Shown: positions 18,185 to 27,757, counted from the first letter of the stretch. The stretch is 64,000 nucleotides of DNA from Bradyrhizobium prioriisuperbiae (GCF_032397745.1 NZ_CP135921.1:6436501-6500500); one strand, 5' to 3'. Translations and numbers: made by a program. The notes: generated by a model from the letters alone, not told the origin.

Positions 18185-20148
18185 AATGACCTCCGTGTGC
18201 CCATGCGGGCGGGCCATCGCATGATCTGACCGCGTTCCGGGGTGGAGATCACCGTCTGGGTAAAATGATTGAAGCCGGAATAGTCCGCGAAAAAACGCTC
18301 GAGGACGGCGCCGAGCAGGAAGACGCCGCTGCCTTCGAAAGCCTTTTCATCCAGGGTGATGGTAATTTCCTGTCCTCGCGCCGCACCGCTGCCGGCGCGC
18401 TCGCGCACCCGCCGGACGATCGGCCGGCTATCGACGCTGCGAACGCCGCGAATCTTGCGCTCGGTGGCGTCGTCGAACAGATCCGCAAACAGCGACAGCA
18501 TTTCCCGCAGCGCGGCTGCGTTCTTTCCCGCGCCCCGCTCGACCAGCCCGAGATAGTTCAGGCTGAGCATGTTGATCAGTCGCCAGGTGATGACGCCGAC
18601 GCTGGCGATCTCGCTCCGGGTCCGCATTTGCGAAATGACCGGTTCGCGCGGCCGGGTCGGGCCGGCGACGCAGCGCAGGTCGAGTGATGTATCGTCGAGC
18701 AGTCGGAAATCGGCGCCGCCCTGGCCGACCGGAAGGTGCTCGGTCAGGTGGCGATTTGAACACAGGGCCCGGACGCTCAGTTCGGCGGCGGACGTCCGGC
18801 CGCTCATTTCACCCGGTTCGACCAGCGACATGTACATGTCGGTCCCGGTGTAGTCGGACGCCGCGCCATAGGCCTTTTCTTCAACGGTCCGTCGCCGCGG
18901 CAGCCGGCGCACCGTGAAGTATAATCCTTCGACCGAGCCGCTGGTGCGATCGACGGCGGCCGAGTAGAGCGGACGAACCGGTTGTTTGTCCTTCTCCGAG
19001 GGGAAGTGCGCGTAGACGTCCAGCACCCGGTGGGGTTCGTATTCAAGATAGCGGCTGCGATCCGGAACGACATGATACTCGTGGGTGTTCGACTTGATCG
19101 GGATTCTGTCGCTGGTCTTCTCGAACAGATTGATGGCAGGCGCAGTGTACAGACTGAACGTATCGGCATTGACGCTGGCGGCAAGCCGTGAGTTGTGTTC
19201 GCTGAACGCGAGCACGATATCGACCGATTTGCTGCGCAGCCGGGACATGATGCCGCGCAGCCCGACGAGATTGAAGGCCAGGAATTTGCGCGGAAACACA
19301 AAATACTCCCGCAACAATTCGGAGCCGCGAAATATCCTGTTATCGCTCGGGAACAGCGCTTCGTTGTCGTCGAAGCCGATTTGCTGGATGCAGTCCTCCG
19401 GCGCGCGGATCACCACCGGATCGCCGAAATCGTCGAGGTAGCGGAAATAGACCCCGACGCAGTTCGAAATCACCTGCTCATACAGCGCGATGGCGTCGGA
19501 CTCCGCGCCGAGAAGATGGATCGGAAGCTCGTTCGTCCGGCAGCCGGCGAACCACATCTCCGGCTTGGCTTTCGCCTCGGCGTCGGCCGGCTCTTCCTCC
19601 AACCGTGCGGCCATGCGGTGGGTGAGGGACAGCCGAAGTCCGGCGATGACGTTGCCGCCGACCGGAACGCCAAGGGCCTGCAAGGCACCAGCGGTGGAGA
19701 AATATTCGGCGCCGGTCACATCGAACGGCCATAGCGTGATGTCGCGCGACAGCCGAAACCGGCACGCCAGGTTGCGCTCACGCTCGCGATAGGTGGCATC
19801 GAAATAAGCGCTGCGGGTGATCTTCTTGCCGTCGCGCAATGCGGGATCGGCGTAAGGCGGCAACGCCTTGACCAGCATGACTGACGGTGTGGGTGCCAGA
19901 TAATTCGGCACCAGCTGTTCCAGCAGATTGGCCGTGAATTCCGGAAACTCGTGCTTGAGTTTGAGCTGCACGCGCGCGGCCAGGAACGCCGCGCCTTCCA
20001 GCAGGCCGCTGATCATCGGATCGGAGCGATCGCGGATCAATCCGCCGAGTCGCTCGGCAATTCCGGGATACTGCTCGGCAAAGTCTCCCGCCTGCTCGTA
20101 CAGCAGAGACAGTTCGCGATTGTAGAAATCCAGAAATTCGCGGTTCAT
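18181..20148 (-). CDS. tssF: T6SS baseplate protein TssF
   Basis: 655 residues (ImpG/VasA family). The N-terminus MNREFLDFYNRELSLLYEQ and the following FAEQYPGIAERLGG are diagnostic, as are the central FPRKFLAFNLVGL and the FF-Y-SGFNHFTQ segments near the end. TssF forms the two-copy arm of each baseplate wedge with TssG. The start overlaps the tssE stop (ATGA) and the stop overlaps the tssG start (GTGA), so translation of E, F and G is probably coupled. Confidence 0.96.
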   Translation of the reverse strand: MNREFLDFYNRELSLLYEQAGDFAEQYPGIAERLGGLIRDRSDPMISGLLEGAAFLAARVQLKLKHEFPEFTANLLEQLVPNYLAPTPSVMLVKALPPYADPALRDGKKITRSAYFDATYRERERNLACRFRLSRDITLWPFDVTGAEYFSTAGALQALGVPVGGNVIAGLRLSLTHRMAARLEEEPADAEAKAKPEMWFAGCRTNELPIHLLGAESDAIALYEQVISNCVGVYFRYLDDFGDPVVIRAPEDCIQQIGFDDNEALFPSDNRIFRGSELLREYFVFPRKFLAFNLVGLRGIMSRLRSKSVDIVLAFSEHNSRLAASVNADTFSLYTAPAINLFEKTSDRIPIKSNTHEYHVVPDRSRYLEYEPHRVLDVYAHFPSEKDKQPVRPLYSAAVDRTSGSVEGLYFTVRRLPRRRTVEEKAYGAASDYTGTDMYMSLVEPGEMSGRTSAAELSVRALCSNRHLTEHLPVGQGGADFRLLDDTSLDLRCVAGPTRPREPVISQMRTRSEIASVGVITWRLINMLSLNYLGLVERGAGKNAAALREMLSLFADLFDDATERKIRGVRSVDSRPIVRRVRERAGSGAARGQEITITLDEKAFEGSGVFLLGAVLERFFADYSGFNHFTQTVISTPERGQIMRWPARMGTRRSL

Positions 20149-20693
20149 AGCCGGTTAACTTGAATGTCGCCGCTGTCGAGATCGACATCGGCGATGAACT
20201 CGACCGGAACGTTCAGGGGTTCGCATTGCAGATCGGCATAGACCAGAAAACGCAGCTTGAGCTGCTCCGCCGTCACGGACGTGTCCCGCCGCGCGCGGAT
20301 GGTCTTGCGATCGAGGCGGGGTTCATAGGTCATCAGCACAGCGGTGAGTTCCTGACTCAGATCCTCGGTCGATATTTCATCGATCGAGCGATGCGCGATG
20401 TCCGGAAAACCGTAGTTCAGGATTGATGTCCTGACACAGGCGTGGCCGGTCAGGTCCTCGGTCGATTCCAGCGCGATGGTGTTCAGCAGCGATTCGAGAT
20501 CGCGCGCCACCTCGCGGCGCAGCAGCGCTTCTGAAATGGGGAAGCGCCCGGAACTGCGGCGCCCCGCAATGATCCGCTCGCCAAATTCATCGCGCAGGTC
20601 GAGTTTCTTGCGGGAGTCACGCGCGACGTGCGCGCTGCGAAACGCCAGCATCAGCGGCGGGCTTAGCCGGTCTTTTTTTGACGTGACAGACAT
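20145..20693 (-). CDS. tssE: T6SS baseplate protein TssE (gp25-like)
   Basis: 182 residues of the GPW/gp25 lysozyme-like fold. It has the N-terminal LSPPLMLAFRS start, 'REVARDLESLLNTIALE', the conserved 'LTGHACVRTSILNYGFPD' region and the closing ExR-like motif YEPRLDRKTI. It initiates sheath assembly on the baseplate. A GTG one codon earlier (20696) is an alternative start; both follow a GGTGG stretch. About 200 bases, including a strong hairpin, separate it from hcp upstream. Confidence 0.93.
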   Translation of the reverse strand: MSVTSKKDRLSPPLMLAFRSAHVARDSRKKLDLRDEFGERIIAGRRSSGRFPISEALLRREVARDLESLLNTIALESTEDLTGHACVRTSILNYGFPDIAHRSIDEISTEDLSQELTAVLMTYEPRLDRKTIRARRDTSVTAEQLKLRFLVYADLQCEPLNVPVEFIADVDLDSGDIQVNRL

Positions 20694-20838
20694 CACCCAC
20701 CATCCGCAGACGTCACGGCGAATTCGGCACCCGTGGAAATCGACTTTTGCCCCGAACTCGCTCTAAACTGAGCGCGCTTTCTTCGCGCGCATCGGTATTC
20801 AATTCGCCTGGAAACGCGCCGGTTTCGATCGCGTGTCA

Positions 20839-20879
20839 TTCGGCGCCGCCCGCTGAGCAGACTTTGCGGCGGCGCCGAA
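20839..20879 (-). promoter_or_regulatory. 12-bp hairpin between hcp and tssE
   Basis: A perfect 12-bp inverted repeat, TTCGGCGCCGCC paired with GGCGGCGCCGAA, around a 17-base loop. It starts 16 bases downstream of the hcp stop codon in the direction of transcription. No T-run follows, so it is more likely an mRNA-stabilising or attenuating structure than a strong terminator. A second smaller GCGCGC hairpin lies at 20772-20790. Confidence 0.6.
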
Positions 20880-20894
20880 ATCATGTCGCGTCGA

Positions 20895-21377
20895 TCACCA
20901 TTCCTTGTTGGCCGGAACGTCCCAGCCGAAGGTCGGTGACGCCCCCGCGCCGCCCTTGTCAGTCTGGGTCTTGTAGATGATCTTGAACTTCGCGAAGTTC
21001 AGGCTGACGTTCTCGACAAGACGGTCGTCGCCGTGCGATCCGCCGGTCGAGACGCTGGTGACGAGAATGTCCTTCATCTGAAGCTTCAGGTACTCAAGCG
21101 GCTTTTCGCCGGCCTTGCGGACGATGAGAGTGCCTTCATCGATGTGCTTGCCGTTCGCGCAGACCTTGAACAGCTCGGCGGTGGCCTTGTCCACGAAGTG
21201 GGTGAAGTGAAGATCCTGGATGTTGACCTTTCCTGCGCCGCCGCCGGAGCCGCTGTGGAAAGTGCCGGACTGGCTCTCACCAAACGACCAGCTCAGGACA
21301 TCAATTTCGTCCTTGTGCCCGTCGCCCATGGATTCGCCTTTGATCGGATCCAGTTTCAAGAAGATATCGACAGCCAT
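20895..21377 (-). CDS. hcp: T6SS tube protein Hcp (TssD)
   Basis: 160 residues, the usual Hcp length. It starts MAVDIFLKLDPIKGES, followed by DEIDVLSWSFGESQSG, 'DLHFTHFVDKATAELFKVCANGKHI' (quoted in part) and the closing FGWDVPANKEW. Hcp hexamers stack into the inner tube and can carry effectors. AAGGAACAC lies just upstream of the ATG. It sits between tssC (46 bases upstream) and tssE, and the hairpin after it may let Hcp be made in excess over the baseplate genes. Confidence 0.97.
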   Translation of the reverse strand: MAVDIFLKLDPIKGESMGDGHKDEIDVLSWSFGESQSGTFHSGSGGGAGKVNIQDLHFTHFVDKATAELFKVCANGKHIDEGTLIVRKAGEKPLEYLKLQMKDILVTSVSTGGSHGDDRLVENVSLNFAKFKIIYKTQTDKGGAGASPTFGWDVPANKEW

Positions 21378-21423
21378 AGTGTGTTCCTTTCAAATTTTCG
21401 AAATTGTTGATGATGATGTGATC

Positions 21424-22926
21424 TCACGAGCTCGGGCCTGGCAGGCGCGAGACTAGACTGAGGCCCACATCCATCGCTTCCAACTGGAAATGTGGGCGGA
21501 GAAAAAATCGTGCGTTGTAATATCCCGGATTCTCCTCGTTCGCGATGACCTCAACTTTGGCGGCGGCCAGCGGCTTGCGCGCTTTCTGGGCCTCCGATGA
21601 CAGGGCTGGATTGGCATCAACGTATTCGTTGATCCATGTCTGCAGCCAGATCGTCAGTTCATCCTTCTCCTTCATGGACCCGATCTTGTCGCGCACCATG
21701 CATTTCAGGTAGTGCGCGAAACGTGAGACCGCGAACATGTAGGGAAGACGTGACGACAGGTTATCGGATGCGGTGGCGTCGACACCCTTGTCACCGAAAT
21801 ACTTCTTCGGCTTGTACAGCGACTGCGCACCGATGAAGGCCGCCTTGTCGGTGTTCTTGCGGTGGATCAGCGGGATCAAGCCTGATTTGGCAAGCTCATG
21901 CTCGCGTCGGTCGCTGATGGCGATTTCGGTCGGACATTTCAAGTCGACGCCGCCGTCATCGGTCGGGAAGGTGTGGGTCGGCAGGTTGATGACCTCGCCA
22001 CCTGACTGCACGCCGCGGATGCGGGTGCACCATCCGAATTCCTTGAAGGCCCGATTGACATTGACCGCCATCGCATAGGCTGCGTTCATCCAGCCGTATT
22101 TGTCGCCGGTATGGCCATCGGTTTCCTCTTCGAAGGCGAACTCCTCGACCGGTTCGGACTTCGCCCCATAAGGCAGCCGTCCAAGAACCCGCGGCATGCA
22201 CAGACCGAGATAACGGGAGTCGTCCTGGTCGCGCAGGCCCTTCCAGGCCGCATATTCGGGCGTGTCGAACAGCTTGCTAAGGTCGCGCGGATTGGACAGC
22301 TCCGTCCAGGAGTCCATTCCCATCAGCGTCGGTTCGGCGCCGGTGAAGAAGGGGGCGTGCGCCGCGCCGGCGATCTTGCTCATGTCGCGTAGCAACTGGA
22401 CGTCGGTGGGCAGATGGCTGAAGTAATAGTCACCGATCAGGCAGCCAAAGGGTTCGCCACCGAGCTGGCCAAATTCGTACTCGTAGACCTGCTTGAACAG
22501 CGGGCTCTGGTCCCATCGGGCGTCCGGATAAAGCCGCAGGTTGCGATAGAGCTCGTTCTTGGAGACGTTCATCACCCGGATCTTGAGGTTGGCGTCCGTT
22601 TCCGAATTGAAGACCAGGTAGCTCAGGCCACGCCAGGCGCTTTCGATGGCCTGGAATTCCGGCGCGTGAAGGATTTCGTTCATCTGCGCGGACAGTTTCT
22701 TGTCGATCCGCGCGATCATCTCTTCAATGGTGTCGAGGACGTCCGACTTGATGACGGTGGTGTCTTTCAGGGCCTCGCGGACGAGGGTGGAGACGGCGTT
22801 CTCGACTTCGGTCGCGGCCCGTTCGGTCCGCGGCTTGAAGCTCTGCTTGAGCAGATTGGAAAACTCGTCGGCCTCGACGGTTCCGACCTGAGTTGCAACT
22901 TCTTTACGACCAGTTTCTTTTGCCAT
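21424..22926 (-). CDS. tssC: T6SS sheath protein TssC
   Basis: 500 residues (ImpD/VipB family). Conserved parts are 'MIARIDKKLSAQMNEILHAPEFQAIESAWRGL' near residue 70 (quoted in part), FGCLIGDYYFSH and RVLGRLPYGAKS. The long C-terminal half includes FAVSRFAHYLKCMVRDKIGS. With TssB it forms the contractile sheath that is recycled by ClpV. Sixteen bases separate it from tssB, as expected for stoichiometric co-translation. Confidence 0.97.
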   Translation of the reverse strand: MAKETGRKEVATQVGTVEADEFSNLLKQSFKPRTERAATEVENAVSTLVREALKDTTVIKSDVLDTIEEMIARIDKKLSAQMNEILHAPEFQAIESAWRGLSYLVFNSETDANLKIRVMNVSKNELYRNLRLYPDARWDQSPLFKQVYEYEFGQLGGEPFGCLIGDYYFSHLPTDVQLLRDMSKIAGAAHAPFFTGAEPTLMGMDSWTELSNPRDLSKLFDTPEYAAWKGLRDQDDSRYLGLCMPRVLGRLPYGAKSEPVEEFAFEEETDGHTGDKYGWMNAAYAMAVNVNRAFKEFGWCTRIRGVQSGGEVINLPTHTFPTDDGGVDLKCPTEIAISDRREHELAKSGLIPLIHRKNTDKAAFIGAQSLYKPKKYFGDKGVDATASDNLSSRLPYMFAVSRFAHYLKCMVRDKIGSMKEKDELTIWLQTWINEYVDANPALSSEAQKARKPLAAAKVEVIANEENPGYYNARFFLRPHFQLEAMDVGLSLVSRLPGPSS

Positions 22927-22942
22927 GGTCCCCGTTCCTTAT

Positions 22943-23476
22943 TTATTGTTCGGGATCTTGGTCGGTCGGCTGAGTTGCCGCCCGTTCCTGCAGCGATGCC
23001 ATCAATTGCGGATCATTGAGAAGTTTTTTCAGCTGATCCTCTGCGGCAACCTTGCCGTCCATGTAGCGCAGCAGGTTTGCCAGCTGCTCGCGCGCTTCCA
23101 GGAGCTTCGCGGTCGCCGGAACCTGGCGGGCAATGGCGACCGGCGTGAGGTCGGCCATCTTCTCGAACCGCAGATTGACCGAGAGCTTTTCGCTTTCGCC
23201 TGATTCGTCGCCAAGCTTGTTGGCGACCCGCATCGTGACGCCAGGCTGGATCGCCGCCATGCGGTTGTCGAAATTGTCCATGTCGAAGTCGAGAAATTTT
23301 CGCTCCTCGACCTTGCCCTTCTCGACACCGGAATTGTTGCCCGACAGGTCGGAGAGGACGCCCATGACAAACGGCAGCTCAATCAGCCGCTCGGCGTCAT
23401 AGGGATCTTCATAGGTGATGTGAACGCGTGGTGCGCGATTGCGCCGGATGAATTTTTGTCCGCTGTCAGTGGCCAT
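22943..23476 (-). CDS. tssB: T6SS sheath protein TssB
   Basis: 177 residues (ImpC N-type/VipA family). It has the typical N-terminus with GQKFIRRNRAPRVHITYE, then IELPFVMGVLSDLSG, FLDFDMDNFDNRM and the C-terminal helix LRYMDGKVAAEDQLKKLL. It pairs with TssC in the sheath; in the family the N-terminal part of the partner carries the ClpV recognition helix. A GAGGGCGG site precedes the ATG. A 133-base gap separates it from tssA, which could house a second promoter. Confidence 0.97.
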   Translation of the reverse strand: MATDSGQKFIRRNRAPRVHITYEDPYDAERLIELPFVMGVLSDLSGNNSGVEKGKVEERKFLDFDMDNFDNRMAAIQPGVTMRVANKLGDESGESEKLSVNLRFEKMADLTPVAIARQVPATAKLLEAREQLANLLRYMDGKVAAEDQLKKLLNDPQLMASLQERAATQPTDQDPEQ

Positions 23477-23609
23477 GATCCGCCCTCGTCATGAAAAATG
23501 CATATCGAAGCAGAAGTTGCCGCAACACGAAAAGAAGGCATTCAGGCTTGCGGCGAAGCGACTTCCGTCTGTTCTCGTTAGTCAACGCGTCTTCAATTCC
23601 GGTTCAAAA

Positions 23610-24923
23610 CTACTTGTCGATTGTTTTGAGCGCGCCTTCGGGAAGCACGTCGTGCAGCAGGCTGAGGAAGTCCCGCTGTGCCATGTCGCGTGCGCGGTCG
23701 ATCAGGAAGGGGATCGGACTTGAGGGCTCCGACACTCTGAAAAAATTTGCGACCTGGCCCAGCAAAGCGAGCGTCTGTCCGCGGCTTTCGACAGAGAAAA
23801 CAATGCTTTGAGTCTCTGTGTCGTCCGCCGGCGCCCCGTTTGTGGTCAGCAATGTCGCCATTCGTTCGATCGGCAGATCGAAGAACTTGTCCCGCCCGAT
23901 ATTGATGGCGGCGGTTTCGACATACGCCGGAACCAGCATCCGCATCACCTCGATGAAGGACTTTCCAACCATCTCCTGCGCTTGTCGAATGAGAAGCAGG
24001 GAGGGATTTGAGGGTTCGGAACGGGCGAAGTAATCGCCGGCCGCGGCGAGGGCGGCGGCGGCCATCGCCGTCGACGTGACGGTCTGGTTCGCGGCGGCAA
24101 GCGTCGGCTCGCCGTCTCCGGTCTCCTCGGTTCCCGCGGCACTGACGATCGCGCTCGGATCGCGGTCCTTGACCAGACCGGCGAGCCAGGTTGCGATCCC
24201 GCCAGCCATGGTTGAGAGCCGCTCGAAACTCGGCGCCGATCCCGCGTCTGGCTTGTCCAGCCAGGCAGCCTTGATCGCCGCTATGGCGGCGGTCAGTTCC
24301 GCAAACCGCGCGCTGATGGCCTTGAGTGCCTCGAGGTCGGCCTCGCTGATAATCCGCTCGACTGTCGCCAGGTCCAGGTCGTCTGTCTCGTCGCCACTTG
24401 GCGGAATCTCGCCCTTGGCGATCTGGTAGGCGCGATAATTGACCGTGCCGAAACGGCGGTTTTCGATCAGCGGCAGAAACTGCAGTGGATTGATTACGGT
24501 GGGAAACACGTCGATCGATTCAACGGTGACCAGGCGAAAGGAAAAATCACCGTCTTCGCTGCGAGGGTGTACCGTTTCCCACTGTTCCCGAATAAGAAAA
24601 GCAATTGTTTTCAGGTATTTAGTGAAGCCCGCAAGATCCCGATTGAGGATTGAGAACTTCGCCAGCAGGATGGTCAGGCGCAGGTCGCGGGTGCGCGCGA
24701 GCAGCGGTTGGGCTGTGGCAAATTGCGCGTCGAAATCGACGGCTTTGGGATCAAACCGGCCGCGCACACCGTTCGCATTGACGACGTCGAAGTAGGACAT
24801 CGGCAGGAGCGGTTCGGCGGCGGCGAAGAAGTTGAGGTACTGGATGTCGCCAGCGGCATCGAGATCGGGACCGCTGGGGTCGTCGCCGGACACAGGCTGC
24901 GTCAGGGCTTCGAGATCGAGCAT
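23610..24923 (-). CDS. tssA: T6SS cap/priming protein TssA
   Basis: 437 residues with the N-terminal ImpA domain ('PVSGDDPSGPDLDAAGDIQYL', in part), followed by FLIREQWETVHP and IENRRFGTVNYRAY. TssA coordinates tube and sheath growth from the baseplate or the distal end. The C-terminal part contains FARSEPSNPSLLLIRQAQEM and an FRVSEPSSPIPFLIDRARDM repeat, typical of long TssA with two such motifs. It is the first gene of the leftward arm and faces vgrG across 356 bases. Confidence 0.93.
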   Translation of the reverse strand: MLDLEALTQPVSGDDPSGPDLDAAGDIQYLNFFAAAEPLLPMSYFDVVNANGVRGRFDPKAVDFDAQFATAQPLLARTRDLRLTILLAKFSILNRDLAGFTKYLKTIAFLIREQWETVHPRSEDGDFSFRLVTVESIDVFPTVINPLQFLPLIENRRFGTVNYRAYQIAKGEIPPSGDETDDLDLATVERIISEADLEALKAISARFAELTAAIAAIKAAWLDKPDAGSAPSFERLSTMAGGIATWLAGLVKDRDPSAIVSAAGTEETGDGEPTLAAANQTVTSTAMAAAALAAAGDYFARSEPSNPSLLLIRQAQEMVGKSFIEVMRMLVPAYVETAAINIGRDKFFDLPIERMATLLTTNGAPADDTETQSIVFSVESRGQTLALLGQVANFFRVSEPSSPIPFLIDRARDMAQRDFLSLLHDVLPEGALKTIDK

Positions 24924-25279
24924 GCTATGCCGTCCAGTCTCTGAAGCGCATCCGGTACCGGTGTGCCCCGCGGTTAAGTATCCGGCAGCACGGCAATGAA
25001 CAACCCGGCAAATGACGGGGGCCTGCGCGTTCGGCAGTCCAGGTCGTTGATAATTCAGCGATCATGATACTTCTTAGTGAACCGACAAGCCCTTAGGTTC
25101 GACCAAATCGATGACCCGGACAGGTTTTTGGTCGTGCGCACGTGCGAACGTACATCCAGAGCCGGCTGGGTTGGTATCCGCCGATCGGTGGTCGTGACAG
25201 GCTGGCGATTGCCCGAATATGCTGCGCTGCGACCCCACTTCACACCCGCTACGCCGTTACCCGCACATGACGGTCTGCA
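24924..25279. promoter_or_regulatory. Divergent intergenic region between the two T6SS arms
   Basis: The only place from which both arms can be driven. It contains a small inverted repeat, GAACC to GGTTC, at 25079-25100. I could not find a convincing sigma-70 or sigma-54 element on either strand, and no gene is supported here. By position it should hold the promoters for tssA and vgrG. Confidence 0.5.
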
Positions 25280-27181
25280 ATGGAGCACGACGCTCACATG
25301 GGCGAACTTAAGCAGGATACCCGGCTTTGCGAGCTGACCACCCCTCTCGGCAAGGATGTTCTCGTCTTTGCCCGGCTCGATGCATCGGAAGGATTGAGCG
25401 AGCTGTTCGAGTTCCGCATCGAATGCCTGAGCGAACAGGCCGACATCAATTTCGACGACGCGATCGGCAAACAATGCACCCTCAAGGTGAAGCTGCACGG
25501 CAAGGAACGTGAGTTCAGCGGCATCCTGGTGGAAGCCCAGTGGCTGGGACTGAAGGGCGGCTATTACGACTACCGGATCGTGCTCAAGCCATGGCTGTGG
25601 CTGCTGTCGCGCACCACCGACTGTCGCATCTGGCAGGACAAGAAGGCGCCCGACATCATCAAGGAAGTCTTCAAGGATCGCGGCTTCAACGACTTCGAGT
25701 CCAAACTGACGGAAGAGGGCTCCTGTCCCAAGCTTGAATACTGCGTTCAGTACCGGGAGACCGACCTGAATTTCGTGTGCCGCCTTATGGAGCAGCACGG
25801 CATCTATTATTTTTTCAAGCACGAGGGTGGCAAGCACACCCTGGTGTTGGCTGACTCCAAATCGTCACATCAGCCGATCAGCGGTCTTGCCAAGATTCCC
25901 TACCTGCCGCTGACCGGCAGCGATCGCCGCGGGGAACAGCATATCTATGACTGGATCGCGGAACGCCGCTTCCGGACCGGCAAGATCGAGCTCAATGACT
26001 ACAATTACCAGAAGCCGAATGCCAAAATGATCAGCGATGCGAAGGGCTCGGAGAGCTACACGCATTCGGAGATGGAGATCTACGATTATCCCGGCAAGTA
26101 CAAGGAAAAGTCCGACGGCGAGCGGTATGCCAAGATTCAGTTGCAGTCCGAGCAGGCGATGGACCATCGCCGGCACGGCAATGGCGATGCGATCAGCCTG
26201 TTTCCCGGCGGGCTGACCAAGCTCGAGAAGCACCTGAAGGATTCGCAAAACATCGAGTACCTGGTGGTGCGGTCGACCCATTCGTTTGTGAACGAGACCT
26301 ATCGTACCGGCGGCGCCGGTGATGGCGGCCAGCATGTCTATTTCGGCAGCTTTGAATTCCTGCCGAGTGACCGGCCATTCCGCGCTCCGCTCGTGACGCC
26401 CAAACCGCGGATCAACGGCGTCCAGACGGCGAAGGTCGTCACCAAGGACGACAACTCCAATGAGGAAATCGACGTCGAAGAGCTTGGCGAGATCTATGTC
26501 CGGTTTTTCTGGGATCGAAAGAAGAAGCGATCCTGCCGGCTGCGGGTGGCGCAGGTGTGGTCCGGCAAGCGCTGGGGCGGTCAGATCATACCGCGCGTCG
26601 GCCAGGAGGTGGTGGTCGAATTCCTGGAAGGCGATCCGGACCGGCCGCTGGTGATCGGCACCGTCTACAACGACGAATACAAGCTGCCCTACGACCTGCC
26701 GTCGAAGAAGACCATCGCAGGGTTGAAGTCCGACTCCACCAAGGGCGGCAGCGGTTACAACGAATGGAACTTCGAGGACAAGAAGGGCTCCGAGAAGATC
26801 ACCATCCACGCCGAGAAAGATCACGACGTCACGGTCCGCGACACAGAGACGCGGACCATCGGCGACAAGGCGATGGGCGGCGACACCCGCAAGACCACCC
26901 TCAAGAACGGTAACGACAAACTCGACATCAATCTGGGCGGCCAGCATATCACGATGACCATGGATCAGACGGTCGACGCTGGAATAAGCATTTCGCTCAC
27001 GGCCAATGTGATGATCAAGTTCCAGGTCGGTGCCAGCTCGATCACGCTGACGCCTGCGGCCATCCTGATCAATGCCCCGATCATCACCGCCACGGCAACG
27101 GGGCCGATGGCGCTGACGGGGGCGCCGGTCAATGTGGGCGTGCCGGTGATGGTGCATGTGCCGATTCCGTTGCCGGTTTAG
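25280..27181 (+). CDS. vgrG: T6SS spike protein VgrG (TssI)
   Basis: 633 residues. The gp27-like half starts LCELTTPLGKDVLVFARLDASEGL. The gp5-like OB region is near residues 400-500 (EIYVRFFWDRKKKRSCRLRV, then GGQIIPRVGQEVVVEFLEGDPDRPLV and YNDEYKLPYDLP). A beta-helix tail ends in a hydrophobic GVPVMVHVPIPLPV segment. VgrG trimers cap the Hcp tube and bear effectors or PAAR. No catalytic extension is seen. The ATG at 25298 (MGELKQDT) is an equally good start. It heads the rightward arm. Confidence 0.96.
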   Translation: MEHDAHMGELKQDTRLCELTTPLGKDVLVFARLDASEGLSELFEFRIECLSEQADINFDDAIGKQCTLKVKLHGKEREFSGILVEAQWLGLKGGYYDYRIVLKPWLWLLSRTTDCRIWQDKKAPDIIKEVFKDRGFNDFESKLTEEGSCPKLEYCVQYRETDLNFVCRLMEQHGIYYFFKHEGGKHTLVLADSKSSHQPISGLAKIPYLPLTGSDRRGEQHIYDWIAERRFRTGKIELNDYNYQKPNAKMISDAKGSESYTHSEMEIYDYPGKYKEKSDGERYAKIQLQSEQAMDHRRHGNGDAISLFPGGLTKLEKHLKDSQNIEYLVVRSTHSFVNETYRTGGAGDGGQHVYFGSFEFLPSDRPFRAPLVTPKPRINGVQTAKVVTKDDNSNEEIDVEELGEIYVRFFWDRKKKRSCRLRVAQVWSGKRWGGQIIPRVGQEVVVEFLEGDPDRPLVIGTVYNDEYKLPYDLPSKKTIAGLKSDSTKGGSGYNEWNFEDKKGSEKITIHAEKDHDVTVRDTETRTIGDKAMGGDTRKTTLKNGNDKLDINLGGQHITMTMDQTVDAGISISLTANVMIKFQVGASSITLTPAAILINAPIITATATGPMALTGAPVNVGVPVMVHVPIPLPV

Positions 27182-27193
27182 CTGGGACACGCA

Positions 27194-27757
27194 ATGATCC
27201 AGGTTCGCTTCAATACGGTGCAGGATCTGTTCGAGGCCTATCCGATGGCCAAACACGAAGTCGGCCCGGCGGAGTCCGGCTTGCCGTCGCTGGATTTTCT
27301 GCGGGCGGCGATCAGCAAACGCGACTGGTCCTCGGCGGTGTCATTTTGCGCCTATCTGCTTCCCAGACGGGTGGCGGTGGCGTGGGGATGCCGGGCGCTG
27401 CGACAGATGGTGGATCGCTTCGACCCCGGGGCGGACAGGGCGATCAGATTTGCGGAAGCCTGGGTCGAAGAGCCGGATGAGAGCCGTCGCAGCAAGGCGC
27501 TCGCGGCCGGCAATGCCGGCGACTACAACTCGCCCGCAACCTGGCTCGCTTTTGCCGCGGGCTTCTCCGGAGGAAGCATCCTTCCGCCCGAATATGATCC
27601 GGTCGAGGCCAAGCCCGAGCAAACGGCAAAGGCGGTTCGTGCCGCCATTCTCATTGCCCTGTGCGGGCTGGCCCGCGACTCCCGGGACCGAATAATGACG
27701 ACGTGCCTGGAGGATGGTATTCAGTTGGCTCGCGGAGAGCCGCGTTCGCCGCGATAG
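27194..27757 (+). CDS. DUF6931-like T6SS-associated protein
   Basis: A 187-residue soluble protein with no signal peptide. Its order of features resembles what I recall as DUF6931: 'FEAYP' near the start, a central FCAYLLPRRVAVAWGCRALR, 'EAWVEEPDESRRSKAL', a TWLAFAAGFSGGSILPPEY segment, and a final alanine-rich helix with IALCGLARD. It sits 12 bases after vgrG and 9 before the FHA gene, so it belongs to the operon. Function is unknown; the position next to vgrG would suit an adaptor or chaperone. The family name is from memory and should be checked. Confidence 0.65.
   Translation: MIQVRFNTVQDLFEAYPMAKHEVGPAESGLPSLDFLRAAISKRDWSSAVSFCAYLLPRRVAVAWGCRALRQMVDRFDPGADRAIRFAEAWVEEPDESRRSKALAAGNAGDYNSPATWLAFAAGFSGGSILPPEYDPVEAKPEQTAKAVRAAILIALCGLARDSRDRIMTTCLEDGIQLARGEPRSPR

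Noticed and set aside
16331..18229. A 630-codon open frame antisense to clpV and tssG
   Set aside because: It crosses two well-identified genes and has no recognisable protein features; it results from codon bias.
24924..25279. A search for sigma-54 type GG-N10-GC elements between the T6SS arms
   Set aside because: No candidate keeps the required GG and GC spacing, so no promoter type is claimed.
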